A stretch of 21,716 nt of DNA. It comes from an uncultured Anaerolineaceae bacterium. Lineage in GTDB: Bacteria > Chloroflexota > Anaerolineae > Anaerolineales > Anaerolineaceae. Numbering within the stretch: position 1 is the first letter of the stretch; the number at the start of each line of letters is the position of its first letter. Location of the stretch: positions 1 to 21,716 of the forward strand of contig CALDSL010000347.1 of assembly GCA_937920255.1 (NCBI GenBank), in the 5' to 3' direction. Both the position numbers and the translations under genes were made by a program. The notes beneath the pieces were generated by a model. It ran no database searches. It had not been told where the DNA came from and saw nothing but the letters and a program-made list of their open reading frames with translations. Shown here piece after piece: positions 7,901 through 14,441 of the stretch.

Positions 7901-8197
7901 CGCCGCCTGCCCAAACTTTGGGAAGCGCAGGTTAATCGAGGATATCAGGTGGGCGATAAAGCGCTCAGCGTCGCTATCCAGCGCGTCCAGGGCGTACCAG
8001 CACACGGGGATCTCGTTGTGGTGGAAGAAATCCACCAGCAGCGATGTTTTCCCATATCCTGCCGGGGCGGCGATGATCATCAGCTTGTTGTCCAGCAGCT
8101 CGTTGAGGGTTTCCAACAGCCGCTGGCGTGAGATGATCTCCGAACGCCGGCGTGGTACGAGGATTTTGGTGCGCGTGACTGGATAGGCGATTTGCAT
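4952..8197 (-). CDS. MalT-like STAND ATPase with TPR region and C-terminal SARP/BTAD module
   Basis: The 1081-residue protein starts like MalT-type LuxR-family activators: TKILVPRR, then Walker A APAGYGKTS (44-52) and Walker B AIVLDD (133-138). A helical winged region and a long array of TPR-like helical pairs (about 350-830) follow. Instead of the usual C-terminal LuxR helix-turn-helix, residues from about 838 form an OmpR/SARP-type winged helix (IIIRTLGRMQVKINDR, then LSKEDIGAIFWPD and LRFKNNVYRVRHAVG), followed by a bacterial transcriptional activator (BTAD) domain to the end. Such proteins are ATP-dependent activators triggered by ligand binding to the TPR/STAND part. The start has no clear Shine-Dalgarno. 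The next gene downstream (44-residue peptide) carries SARP-like operator repeats, so this is its likely regulator; the signal is unknown. It is too large and multidomain to be a simple two-component receiver. Confidence 0.92.
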   Translation of the reverse strand: MQIAYPVTRTKILVPRRRSEIISRQRLLETLNELLDNKLMIIAAPAGYGKTSLLVDFFHHNEIPVCWYALDALDSDAERFIAHLISSINLRFPKFGQAAANALNNATHDQLNIEGLVTAVVNDAYENIQEHFAIVLDDYHLVRESKLVDQFISRFIQDVDENCHIVIASRTLLTLPDLPLMVARSQVGGMSFEELAFRPNEIQDFLSQNFQRDISEEEAEQMAYQTEGWITGLLLTTQTAAKEVDSRMRVARVSGVGLYEYLAQQVFNQQDDDMRTFLLRSSLLDEFDADYCQEVIGKALDLDPAVWDEHIDTLLRGNLFVLQVGEERIWLRYHHLFRDFLRERMQRQRPDETALIQTRLAEVYAERDEWDQAFTLFQRLGKMESIAAMTERAGPALIIRGRLSTLSTWLNALPVEMRARRPGLVSLLGTVTVMRGDPQQGLDLFNQAIPAFDPAANRDQLAWTLLRRSSTYRMLGEYNPSLEDVESALQLTAGRPELVLVEAEALRSKGSTFYHQGRLLDSLTWLNRSLDTYQALKDQENVAKVSLEIGKMNEALGNYIAAKNAYRQAREIWKATGNTVWQANLLNNLGVLLHLLGDYENAAATLEEAVQNAREGGYPRMEAFALTSIGDLYRDLQATREALDAYRWARLIARQITDRFLMLYLHLAEAALARTQAQYYHAVDLLAAAQQIAEESQSPYENYLVRLESGCLKVTRKDGIAAVRELDEAAAFFGSEGHRVEAIRAYLYLMCALYLTGNLPRASEYSTRLFALVSGPENLHPLVAAGRELTGILEIMADNPQFNAAIGNLLQQIRAFDEQVPEVRRVLRRRTQSVPLAQPHIIIRTLGRMQVKINDRVVTSADWQTQSCRDLFFLILAHAEGLSKEDIGAIFWPDATPSELKLRFKNNVYRVRHAVGKEAITLQEDYYSFNRRLDYEYDVELFTREIGLAEEEDDPASKLEHYRAGLKVYKGTYLPEINETWVILERERLQRLYLETLLKVAELYQNSRQYDEALNYCKQTLKEDSCHEAAHRLAMCIYADMGSRAAVVRQYDECRRALRDEIEAEPSTRTQELYESLMKNQ

Positions 8198-8217
8198 AGG
8201 GCAGCCAAATAAGACAA

Positions 8218-8244
8218 GGAGAGGTCAGGGGGTAAGTCCTCTCC
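8218..8244 (-). terminator. Hairpin between the small hypothetical gene and the regulator
   Basis: Arms GGAGAGG (8218-8224) and CCTCTCC (8238-8244) form a 7-bp stem with a 13-base loop. On the minus strand it is followed by TTGTCTTATTT, so it may terminate the 102-residue gene's transcript. A possible minus-strand promoter for the regulator (TTGCCA at 8275-8270, 18 bases, TAGGAT at 8251-8246) lies just ahead of it, in which case the hairpin would sit in the regulator's 5' leader. The two readings cannot be separated by eye. Confidence 0.35.
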
Positions 8245-8335
8245 CATCCTACCGTTACATTTGTTCGATTGGCAAGCTCATCGAGCGGACAGGAAACATA
8301 ACCGGATCAACTTCCGGCTGGAGGGGCGCGATGAA

Positions 8336-8644
8336 TCAGGGAACCCAGCCGCCAATCTCATTCCACGCATATTCCAGGTGCGTGCCAAGCTGCGCGCCGA
8401 GAATGCGGCGCACGCGTTTTGTCGCCCATTGCATCAGCTCCAGGCCGCCGATTTCGTGCAGCCGTTTGCCAATTTGCCGGGCGCGGATATGGTGACACTG
8501 GCCGTTGAAAGAACCGCCGGGTCGCTCGGAGAGGAAATCGTCCTCCCGGCCAACGCGCACCAGTTCGTCCAACAACTTTTCGACTTCGGCCTTGTGCTGC
8601 CTTTCAAAAGGCGGCCGGCGGAACAGGTCTTGGAAAAAGCTCAT
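8336..8644 (-). CDS. Small hypothetical protein, 102 residues
   Basis: The frame starting MSFFQDLFRRPPFERQH has an excellent AGGAG (8651-8655 on the plus strand) six bases before its ATG, and a promoter-like pair upstream. This supports it as a real gene although the same frame stays open much further back over the PIG-L gene. The product is soluble, rich in Arg, Glu and Leu, and predicted mainly helical. It carries one Cys-His-His (GQCHHIRAR) and an aromatic C-terminal segment (YAWNEIGGWVP). I do not recognise a named family; the compact, ordered sequence looks conserved rather than random. It diverges from the PIG-L deacetylase and precedes the STAND regulator on the same strand by 138 bases. 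Confidence 0.7.
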   Translation of the reverse strand: MSFFQDLFRRPPFERQHKAEVEKLLDELVRVGREDDFLSERPGGSFNGQCHHIRARQIGKRLHEIGGLELMQWATKRVRRILGAQLGTHLEYAWNEIGGWVP

Positions 8645-8685
8645 GGGCGACTCCTGAAGTTCTGGTGAAACGCGTGTACCCAGTG

Positions 8686-8713
8686 ATTCTATCACAGGCG
8701 GGGGCAGAAACAA
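8686..8713 (-). promoter_or_regulatory. Candidate promoter for the 102-residue hypothetical gene
   Basis: On the minus strand, TTGTTT (8713-8708) and TAGAAT (8691-8686) are 16 bases apart, giving a predicted start near 8679, about 35 bases before the ATG. The -10 matches five of six consensus positions; the -35 matches three. Confidence 0.35.
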
Positions 8714-8737
8714 ACGCAATCGTAGTATAACTAGGGC

Positions 8738-9505
8738 ATGAGTTGTATCTACCTTTCTCCGCATTTTGACGACGCGGTATACTCCTGCGGCGGGCTGATC
8801 TGGGAGCAGGCCCGCGCGGGCGAGGTTGTGGAGATCTGGACGATTTGCGCCGGCGAGCCGCCACCCGGGCCGCTGCCGCCGTTCGCGGCAGAGCTGCACG
8901 AGCGCTGGGGCAGCCCACAGGCCGTATCTGTCCGCAGACAAGAGGATCAAGATGCGTGCCAGATTGTGGGCGCGCGGCGGCGACTTTTTGCAATTCCCGA
9001 CTGTATTTACCGCACCTTGCCGGATGGCGAGCCGGTGGTCCATATAGATGAAGATTTGTTCACCGTGCCGCTGGAGCGCGAGATGGACCTGGTGCGCAGT
9101 CTGGCGGCGCAACTGCGTTCCGGCCTGCCGGCCAGGGCGCGGGTGGTTGTGCCGCTGGCGCTGGGCGGGCATGTGGATCACCGCTTGGTGCGCGCCGCGG
9201 CCGAAATGCTGGGCCTGCCGCTGCGCTATTACGCCGATTTCCCGTACGTGGCACGCGAGCAGCCGGATATCCCGAGCCAACTGCCGCCGGGCGTGGATCT
9301 GCGCCTGTACCCGGTCTCGGAGCAGGGGCTGGCAGCCTGGCAGCGCGCCGTGGCAGCCCACCGCTCGCAGATCAGCACCTTCTGGGCCAGCGAAGCCGAC
9401 CTGTACGCCGACATGGAAGCCTACTGGCGCTCCATTGACGGAAACGCCCGCCTGTGGGAACCTTATAGGAAGGAAAAGAAAGTACATCACGAATTTCACG
9501 AATAA
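8738..9505 (+). CDS. PIG-L family N-acyl deacetylase
   Basis: The 255-residue product has the LmbE/PIG-L signature: PHFDDAVYSCGG at 8-19 (His9, Asp11 and Asp12 region for zinc and catalysis) and the second metal motif GHVDHRLV at 144-151. RRQEDQDA at 66-73 fits the conserved R-x-x-E helix. Family members remove acetyl groups from N-acetylglucosaminyl lipids, bacillithiol or mycothiol precursors and similar sugars; the substrate here is unknown. It is cytoplasmic, with no signal peptide. There is no Shine-Dalgarno before the ATG. A TATAAC hexamer ends six bases upstream, so the transcript may be leaderless. The last six residues (HHEFHE) and the stop codon are encoded by a palindromic repeat element, so the C-terminal tail looks acquired. 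Confidence 0.9.
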   Translation: MSCIYLSPHFDDAVYSCGGLIWEQARAGEVVEIWTICAGEPPPGPLPPFAAELHERWGSPQAVSVRRQEDQDACQIVGARRRLFAIPDCIYRTLPDGEPVVHIDEDLFTVPLEREMDLVRSLAAQLRSGLPARARVVVPLALGGHVDHRLVRAAAEMLGLPLRYYADFPYVAREQPDIPSQLPPGVDLRLYPVSEQGLAAWQRAVAAHRSQISTFWASEADLYADMEAYWRSIDGNARLWEPYRKEKKVHHEFHE

Positions 9506-9574
9506 GCCGAATGTACACGAATTTTTTTAAAGAAAAATTCGCGCTATTCGGCCTATTCGTGAAATTCGTGATGT
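9484..9574. repeat. 91-base imperfect palindrome built of CACGAAT units
   Basis: Outer arms 9484-9512 and 9546-9574 match at 28 of 29 positions. Inside them a second stem, CGAATTTTT (9518-9526) with AAAAATTCG (9533-9541), closes a six-base loop. The left half contains three CACGAAT units (9488, 9497, 9516). The element starts inside the PIG-L gene and supplies its stop codon (9503-9505). It resembles a dispersed intergenic repeat or a terminator-like foldback. It is the only copy I see in this window. Confidence 0.75.
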
Positions 9575-9675
9575 GTTTCGTTTTGAATCCCTCAAACGAA
9601 CCAATCTGCAAGGTGCGCGCATGGTTCCCCCGGCTGTCCTAGCAAATCTGTAAACACGCGCGGCGGGGTTTTGGC

Positions 9676-9704
9676 TTGACACATGTTAACGGAATCGGTA
9701 CTAT
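9676..9704 (+). promoter_or_regulatory. Near-consensus sigma-70 promoter of the eight-gene operon
   Basis: TTGACA (9676-9681, perfect -35) and TACTAT (9699-9704) are separated by 17 bases, predicting a start near 9711. The leader to the first gene is about 75 bases and opens with a small stem-loop (TCCCGC 9716-9721 with GCGGGA 9731-9736). It lies after the palindromic repeat, so the operon is likely insulated from PIG-L transcription. Confidence 0.75.
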
Positions 9705-9784
9705 TCAAAAGAGGTTCCCGCAATTTTCTGGCGGGAGGATTTCCTTTTTGACTTTCCCATCTCTATTATTGTTCTCAGGTGTTC

Positions 9785-10087
9785 ATGGAAACCAGCCGGC
9801 TCCAGCCTTCTCCCACGATGCAACCCGAAAACACGAATACTGACCGCGAACTGTGGCCGGTGTGGGCGGCGGCGCTGCGCCGCTGGCGGCTGGACAGCGC
9901 TGCCGCTGCGTTGGTGGAAGGCGCGGGGCCGTTGAGCGTGCTGCTGGCGCAGATGATGTATATCGGCCAGCCGCTGGCGCAGACCGCCGTTCCCGGCGCG
10001 AGCTATGCGGCGCTGGCGCGCCTTTTGGATGACCCGCGGCAGGCGGCGCAGTTCGCCGCCTACCTGCGAGAGGAGGAAGCCCCGTGA
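9785..10087 (+). CDS. Small soluble protein, first gene of the envelope operon
   Basis: This frame encodes about 100 residues with a polar N-terminus and an Ala/Leu-rich helical body (WAAALRRWRLDSAAAALVEG, and later YAALARLLDDPRQAAQFAAY). It has no membrane helix and I do not recognise a family. Start choice is uncertain: the ATG at 9785 has only a close AGGTG, a GTG at 9779 adds two residues, and another ATG lies at 9818. Its stop overlaps the GTG of the DUF6754 gene as GTGA, and the AGGAGGA for that gene lies inside its last codons, which supports it as a translated, coupled gene. It is probably a cytoplasmic accessory of the membrane complex encoded downstream. Confidence 0.7.
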   Translation: METSRLQPSPTMQPENTNTDRELWPVWAAALRRWRLDSAAAALVEGAGPLSVLLAQMMYIGQPLAQTAVPGASYAALARLLDDPRQAAQFAAYLREEEAP

Positions 10088-10854
10088 GCGTGATCACGCT
10101 GGAAACCGCGATCGGATTAGGCCTGGTGGTCGCGGCTGCGATTTTGATGTTCCTGTTCTCGCTGCCGCCGCGCCCGGGCAAACGCTCGAATTTTGCGCTG
10201 CGGCCGATTAACGGCCTGTCGCGGCTGCGCCGCGCTTTGGGGCTGGCGGTGGAAAACGGAACGCGCCTGCATGTTTCGCTGGGTAAATCCAACGGCGTCG
10301 GCCCGGTCAGCGCGGCCTCGCTGGTGGCGCTCAGCACGCTGGAGCGCATCGCGCAGATCAGCTCGGTCAGCGACCGGCCGCCGGTGGCCTCCAGCGGCGA
10401 CGGCGCGCTGAGCATCCTCAGCCAGGACACCCTCAAAGGCGCCTACCGCGCGGTCAACGCCTCGGAATTGTACGATCCCAACCGCGGGCGGCTTACGGGC
10501 GTCACCCCGTTCTCGTACGTGGCCGGCACGCTGCCGATCGAGCGCAACGAGCACGTTTCCGCCAACGTACTGGTAGGCACGCTCGGCCCGGAGGCCGCGC
10601 TGCTGGCCGAAGCCGCGCAGCGCGAGCGCGCCTTTGCCCTGGCCGCCAGTGATTCGCTCCCCGGCCAGGCGGTGCTGTACGCCGCCGCCGAAGAAGCGTT
10701 GATTGGTGAAGAGCTTTATGCCGTGCCGGCTTACCTGCAGGCCGGGCCGTTCCACCGCGCCAGCCTGCGCGCGCAGGATGTGCTGCGCTGGGCGCTGGTG
10801 GGGCTGATTTTGGCCGGCGCGGTGCTGGCAATTCTGGGGATCAAAATTCTATGA
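10084..10854 (+). CDS. DUF6754 domain membrane protein
   Basis: The 256-residue protein has an N-terminal helix (about 6-27), a soluble domain of some 200 residues and a C-terminal helix (about 234-254). The segments NGLSRLRRALGLAVENGTRL with HVSLGKSN, and the later ANVLVGTLGPEAALL and PGQAVLYAAAEEALIGEELY, are what I associate with DUF6754, a Chloroflexota-enriched family of unknown function. The GTG start is supported by AGGAGGA at six-base spacing inside the preceding gene. Both helices flank one domain, giving a hairpin topology with the domain on one side of the membrane. The ATGA overlap with the next gene indicates co-translation. Confidence 0.8.
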   Translation: MSVITLETAIGLGLVVAAAILMFLFSLPPRPGKRSNFALRPINGLSRLRRALGLAVENGTRLHVSLGKSNGVGPVSAASLVALSTLERIAQISSVSDRPPVASSGDGALSILSQDTLKGAYRAVNASELYDPNRGRLTGVTPFSYVAGTLPIERNEHVSANVLVGTLGPEAALLAEAAQRERAFALAASDSLPGQAVLYAAAEEALIGEELYAVPAYLQAGPFHRASLRAQDVLRWALVGLILAGAVLAILGIKIL

Positions 10855-11471
10855 GAGCGCCCGTCGCTACCGCGGTTGCCATTGTGGTGGGCCTGATCAT
10901 CCTGCTGGGCTATTTCGTCCCGGTGGGGATTGTGCTGGTGCTGCGTGACGTGCTGCTGGGCTGGGCGATTGTGCTGGCAGGCATGGCGGCGCTGGTGGGC
11001 ATCATCAACCTGGTGAAGGTGCACTGGCGCAAATCCACCGTGCGCGGCGAGCGCGACCCCTACAGCCCGGTGTTGCTGATCGTATTCCTGGCCACGGTCG
11101 GGGCGGGTTTCGCCCTGGGCGGGCCGTCGAACCCCACCTTTCAACAGGTGGTGAACGCCGTGCAGATCCCGGTCGAGACGACCCTGACCGCCGTGCTGGC
11201 CATCGCGCTGGCCTATGCGGCCATGCGGCTGCTGGGCCGCCGCATGGGTTTGATGGCGATCGTATTTGTGACCAGCACCGTGCTGTACCTGCTGCTCAAC
11301 AGCGGCATTCTGGCGGTCGATAGCGGCGCGCCGGCGCTGAAGAGCGCGCTGGGCGTGCTCCAGCGGCTGCCGGTGGCGGGCGCGCGCGGTATCTTGCTGG
11401 GTATTGCACTGGGCAGCCTGACGACCGGCCTGCGCGTGCTGATGGGCGTTGACCGCCCCTTCTCCGGGTGA
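10851..11471 (+). CDS. Six-helix membrane protein of the envelope operon
   Basis: The 206-residue product is almost entirely hydrophobic, with six predicted helices (about 5-29, 35-56, 73-91, 110-128, 133-152 and 178-198) and a basic cytoplasmic-looking loop HWRKSTVRGERDP between helices two and three. I recognise no transport motif. The ATG overlaps the DUF6754 stop (ATGA). The next gene starts five bases after its stop. Likely a scaffold or channel-like subunit of a complex with its neighbours, by position only. Confidence 0.8.
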   Translation: MRAPVATAVAIVVGLIILLGYFVPVGIVLVLRDVLLGWAIVLAGMAALVGIINLVKVHWRKSTVRGERDPYSPVLLIVFLATVGAGFALGGPSNPTFQQVVNAVQIPVETTLTAVLAIALAYAAMRLLGRRMGLMAIVFVTSTVLYLLLNSGILAVDSGAPALKSALGVLQRLPVAGARGILLGIALGSLTTGLRVLMGVDRPFSG

Positions 11472-11475
11472 CGCT

Positions 11476-13764
11476 ATGGCCGATATTCTTTGCCCCATGT
11501 GTGGAAAGCCCAACCCGGCGGAAGCGGAAATCTGCTGGAGCTGCCAGGCGCGTCTGAAACCGCTCCAGGCGCAGCAACCGCCGGATGACTCGGTGCCTGA
11601 TTGGCTGCGCGACATGCGCGCCGGGCAGGAGCCGGAAGAGGACGCGCCTGCCGCTGAAGAGGCGGCCGGAGATGCGGACATTCCCGATTGGCTGGCGCGC
11701 ATTCGCCAGCGCGGGCAGGAAGAAGGCGGCGAGCCACAGGGCCAGGATGCCGAATCCGCCAGCGATATGCCGGATTGGATGAAAGATCTGCGCGCCGAGG
11801 GCCAGGAACCTGCCGGGCAGTCCTCCGGCGATTTGCCTGCGTGGATGAAGGACGAAGCCGCGGATTCAAGCTGGTTGAACGGCCTGCGCGAAGAAGGACC
11901 TTCGGCGCCCGCCGCGCCCGCGGAAGGCGGCGCGGAAAACGACTGGCTCTCCAGCCTATCCGATTGGGGCGGCGACGCAGCGCCTGCCGAAACCCCGGGC
12001 GAGCCTTCGAACGCGCCCCAGGCTGAGGCCTCCCAGGAGTGGGGGTCTGACCTGAGCGATTGGAGCGCCGCTCCGCAGCAGCCCGGGCAGCCGGAAGCAG
12101 CCGGTAGTGAAGATTGGTTATCGGCGCTGGGCGGGGGCGAGCAGGAAGAGCCGCCCGCGACCGGCGCGCAGGTGTTCTCGTGGGACGAACTGCCCGAGGC
12201 GGGCCACACTCCCGGCGCGGCCATGACCGGCCAGCTCCCCGATTGGTTAGGGCAGATGGCAAATTCGGAAGCGGCGGCCGGCAGCAATCCCTTCCTTGGA
12301 GATGGAGAAGAAACCACCCCCGCGGGTGAAGAGCAGCAAGAAACACCCGCCGGCTTTGGCCCATTCAGCACCCCGCCGTTCTCGGACGAGGCGCCGGTGC
12401 CCGAACTGCCGGCCAGTGACGATACTCCCGACTGGCTCAAGGCCTTCGCGGCCGACCTGCCGGGAGGCGAAGAGCCCGTCGCCGGCCCGTTCCCGGCCGA
12501 GGACTTGCCCGAACCGGGTGAGCAGCCGCAGGAGCAGCCGGCTGTGATGCCGTATGAGAACGTGGAACTGCCCGACTGGCTGGACAAAGCCCCTCCGGCG
12601 GAAGAAAAACCCGAGCAGCCGCCGGCGCTGGAAGGCGGCGAAGACCTGGCCATGGCGCAGCTTCCCGGCTGGCTGGCGGCCATGCGCCCGGTGGAAAGCG
12701 TGGTTCCGCAGAACGCGCTGCCTGCCGAAGAAGACGACCGCGTGGAAAAATCCGGCCCGCTGGCCGGGCTGGTGGGTGCGCTGCCGGGCGAGAGCCTGGC
12801 GACACGGGTGAGCAAACCCGCCGCCTACAGCGCGCGGTTGCAAGTGAGTGACCGCCAGCACCAGCACGCGGCCCTGATCGAAGAGATGCTGGGCGATGAA
12901 GCCCGGCCGCAGGCCCCGCGCGGAGAGCGCAGCCATATTCCCGAGCGCATCGTGCGCGTGGTCATCGCGCTGGTGCTGATCGCCGCGTTGCTGCTGCCGC
13001 TGGCCTCCAACCTGCGCAGCATGCCGCTGCCGAACCTGTTCCAGCCGGATACGGTAGCCTTCCAGCGTATTGTGGAAGGATTGCCTGCCAGCGCCCCGGT
13101 GCTGCTGGCGGTGGAATACGAGCCCGGGCTGTCGGGCGAGATGCAGCTCGCGGCGGCGCCGGTGGTCAACCAGCTCACCGTACGCTCCGCGCGGCTGGCG
13201 CTGGTTTCCACCAACCCCTCCGGCCCGGTGCTGGCCGAGAACCTGTTGGGCGCAGCCGGTGTGCGCGAAAGCCTGCTGTACACCAACCTGGGCTTTCTGC
13301 CAGGCGGCACCGCCGGCCTGCAGGAATTCGCCAGCCGCCCGCGCGTGGCCATGCAGTACGGCCTGGACGGCGAGTTGGCCTGGAGCACCGAAGCTCTGAC
13401 CGGCGTGGAAGAGATCAACCAGTTTGGCGCGGTGATCGTGCTGACCGAAAACGCTGAGACCGCGCGCGCCTGGATCGAGCAGGTACAGCCCAGGCTGGGT
13501 GATGTGCCGCTGCTGATGGTGGTCTCCGCGCAGGCGGCGCCGATGGTGCAGCCGTACATCGACTCGGGGCAGGTGCAGGGCATGGTTTCCGGCATGTCGG
13601 GCGGGGCCATGTACGCCCAGATCACCAGCCAGGGTGGCGCGTGGCTGGACTACTGGGATGCTTACCAGTTCGGTATTTTCGCCGCCATAGCCTTTATTTT
13701 GCTGGGCGGCGTGGTTCAGATCTTCTCGCTGCTGTTCCGGCGGCCTGCCAGGAGGAAAGCCTGA
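11476..13764 (+). CDS. Zinc-ribbon protein with a dozen DWL-type repeats and a membrane-anchored domain
   Basis: The ATG at 11476 gives 762 residues and puts the zinc ribbon at the N-terminus (CPMCG at 6-10, CWSC at 20-23). A frame extension of nine codons overlaps the previous gene and is not preferred. Residues about 40-410 are acidic, Pro/Glu-rich and probably disordered. They are punctuated by about twelve short motifs of the form P-D-W-L-x-x-M/L, such as VPDWLRDM, IPDWLARI, MPDWMKDL, LPDWLGQM, TPDWLKAF and LPGWLAAM. A helix at about 491-513, a folded domain of about 215 residues (including TNLGFLPGGTAGL and VQGMVSGMSGGAMY) and a final helix at 732-754 follow. The likely topology is cytoplasmic ribbon and repeats, with the domain outside. 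The repeats look like multivalent docking peptides. The stop shares one base with the next ATG. Confidence 0.85.
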   Translation: MADILCPMCGKPNPAEAEICWSCQARLKPLQAQQPPDDSVPDWLRDMRAGQEPEEDAPAAEEAAGDADIPDWLARIRQRGQEEGGEPQGQDAESASDMPDWMKDLRAEGQEPAGQSSGDLPAWMKDEAADSSWLNGLREEGPSAPAAPAEGGAENDWLSSLSDWGGDAAPAETPGEPSNAPQAEASQEWGSDLSDWSAAPQQPGQPEAAGSEDWLSALGGGEQEEPPATGAQVFSWDELPEAGHTPGAAMTGQLPDWLGQMANSEAAAGSNPFLGDGEETTPAGEEQQETPAGFGPFSTPPFSDEAPVPELPASDDTPDWLKAFAADLPGGEEPVAGPFPAEDLPEPGEQPQEQPAVMPYENVELPDWLDKAPPAEEKPEQPPALEGGEDLAMAQLPGWLAAMRPVESVVPQNALPAEEDDRVEKSGPLAGLVGALPGESLATRVSKPAAYSARLQVSDRQHQHAALIEEMLGDEARPQAPRGERSHIPERIVRVVIALVLIAALLLPLASNLRSMPLPNLFQPDTVAFQRIVEGLPASAPVLLAVEYEPGLSGEMQLAAAPVVNQLTVRSARLALVSTNPSGPVLAENLLGAAGVRESLLYTNLGFLPGGTAGLQEFASRPRVAMQYGLDGELAWSTEALTGVEEINQFGAVIVLTENAETARAWIEQVQPRLGDVPLLMVVSAQAAPMVQPYIDSGQVQGMVSGMSGGAMYAQITSQGGAWLDYWDAYQFGIFAAIAFILLGGVVQIFSLLFRRPARRKA

Positions 13765-14432
13765 TGCCTGAAAACATTCCCATCCTGGTTGGCGCGGTTT
13801 TGACGGTTCTGGTGCTGCTGGGCTACCTGCTGGGCGAGAACAATTTCCTCTTCCGGCTGGCCACCTATATCTTCATCGGCGTGGCCACGGGCTACGTGTT
13901 TGTGCTGGTCTTCTACCAGGTGATCACGCCGCGGCTGATCCGCCCGCTGCTCAGCGGCTCGTTCGAGCAGATTGTGCTGACCCTGCCGCCGCTGGTGTTG
14001 AGCGTGATGCTGGTGTTCAAGATCTTCCCCAACCTGTCGCGGCTGGGCAATCTCTCGATGGCCTACCTGGTCGGCGCGGGCGCGGCGGTGGCGATCGGCG
14101 GGGCGGTGCTGGGCACGCTGATCACCCAGGCGCGCGCCTCGATCAACCTATTCGACCTGAGCGCCGGGGGCGGCATTTCGCGCCTGCTGGATGGCGTGTT
14201 CATCCTGGTCGGCACGTTGAGCACGCTGCTGTACTTCAGCTTCAGCGCCAAAGCCCAGCGTAATGCCGCGCCGCAGCGCCCGGTTCCGGTGCGCGCAGCA
14301 GCCGGGGTGGGGCAGATCTTCATCGCCATCACCCTGGGGTCGCTGTTCGCGGGCGTGTTCACCGCGTCGCTCACCGCGCTGATCGAGCGCCTGGGCTTTC
14401 TTCTCAACCTGGTTCGCACGATGGTGTTTTAG
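13764..14432 (+). CDS. Second six-helix membrane protein of the envelope operon
   Basis: The product has 222 residues with helices near 5-23, 31-53, 70-87, 98-121, 142-161 and 182-207. The ATG is chosen because AGGAGGAAA lies just upstream within the end of the zinc-ribbon gene and the stop and start overlap as TGATG. The open frame extends further upstream, but only inside that gene. It shares overall design with the 206-residue neighbour, but I see no convincing sequence similarity between the two. No enzymatic motif is visible. Probably a membrane subunit of the same complex. Confidence 0.8.
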   Translation: MPENIPILVGAVLTVLVLLGYLLGENNFLFRLATYIFIGVATGYVFVLVFYQVITPRLIRPLLSGSFEQIVLTLPPLVLSVMLVFKIFPNLSRLGNLSMAYLVGAGAAVAIGGAVLGTLITQARASINLFDLSAGGGISRLLDGVFILVGTLSTLLYFSFSAKAQRNAAPQRPVPVRAAAGVGQIFIAITLGSLFAGVFTASLTALIERLGFLLNLVRTMVF

Positions 14433-14441
14433 CGGGTAGCT

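Noticed and set aside
5141..8131. A 996-codon open frame on the plus strand opposite the STAND regulator
   Set aside because: The product is rich in Gln, Val, His and Arg with no recognisable domain, which is the usual look of an antisense shadow in a GC-rich gene; the minus strand has clear Walker and SARP motifs.
8645..9499. N-terminal extension of the 102-residue hypothetical into a 387-residue minus-strand frame
   Set aside because: The extension is antisense to PIG-L, which has its active-site motifs, whereas the internal ATG at 8644 has a strong AGGAG.
10731..12815. A 694-codon minus-strand frame rich in Ser, Gly and Pro
   Set aside because: It lies opposite the DWL-repeat gene and its apparent low-complexity repeats mirror the codons of that gene; the plus strand has the zinc ribbon, ribosome sites and coupled stops and starts.
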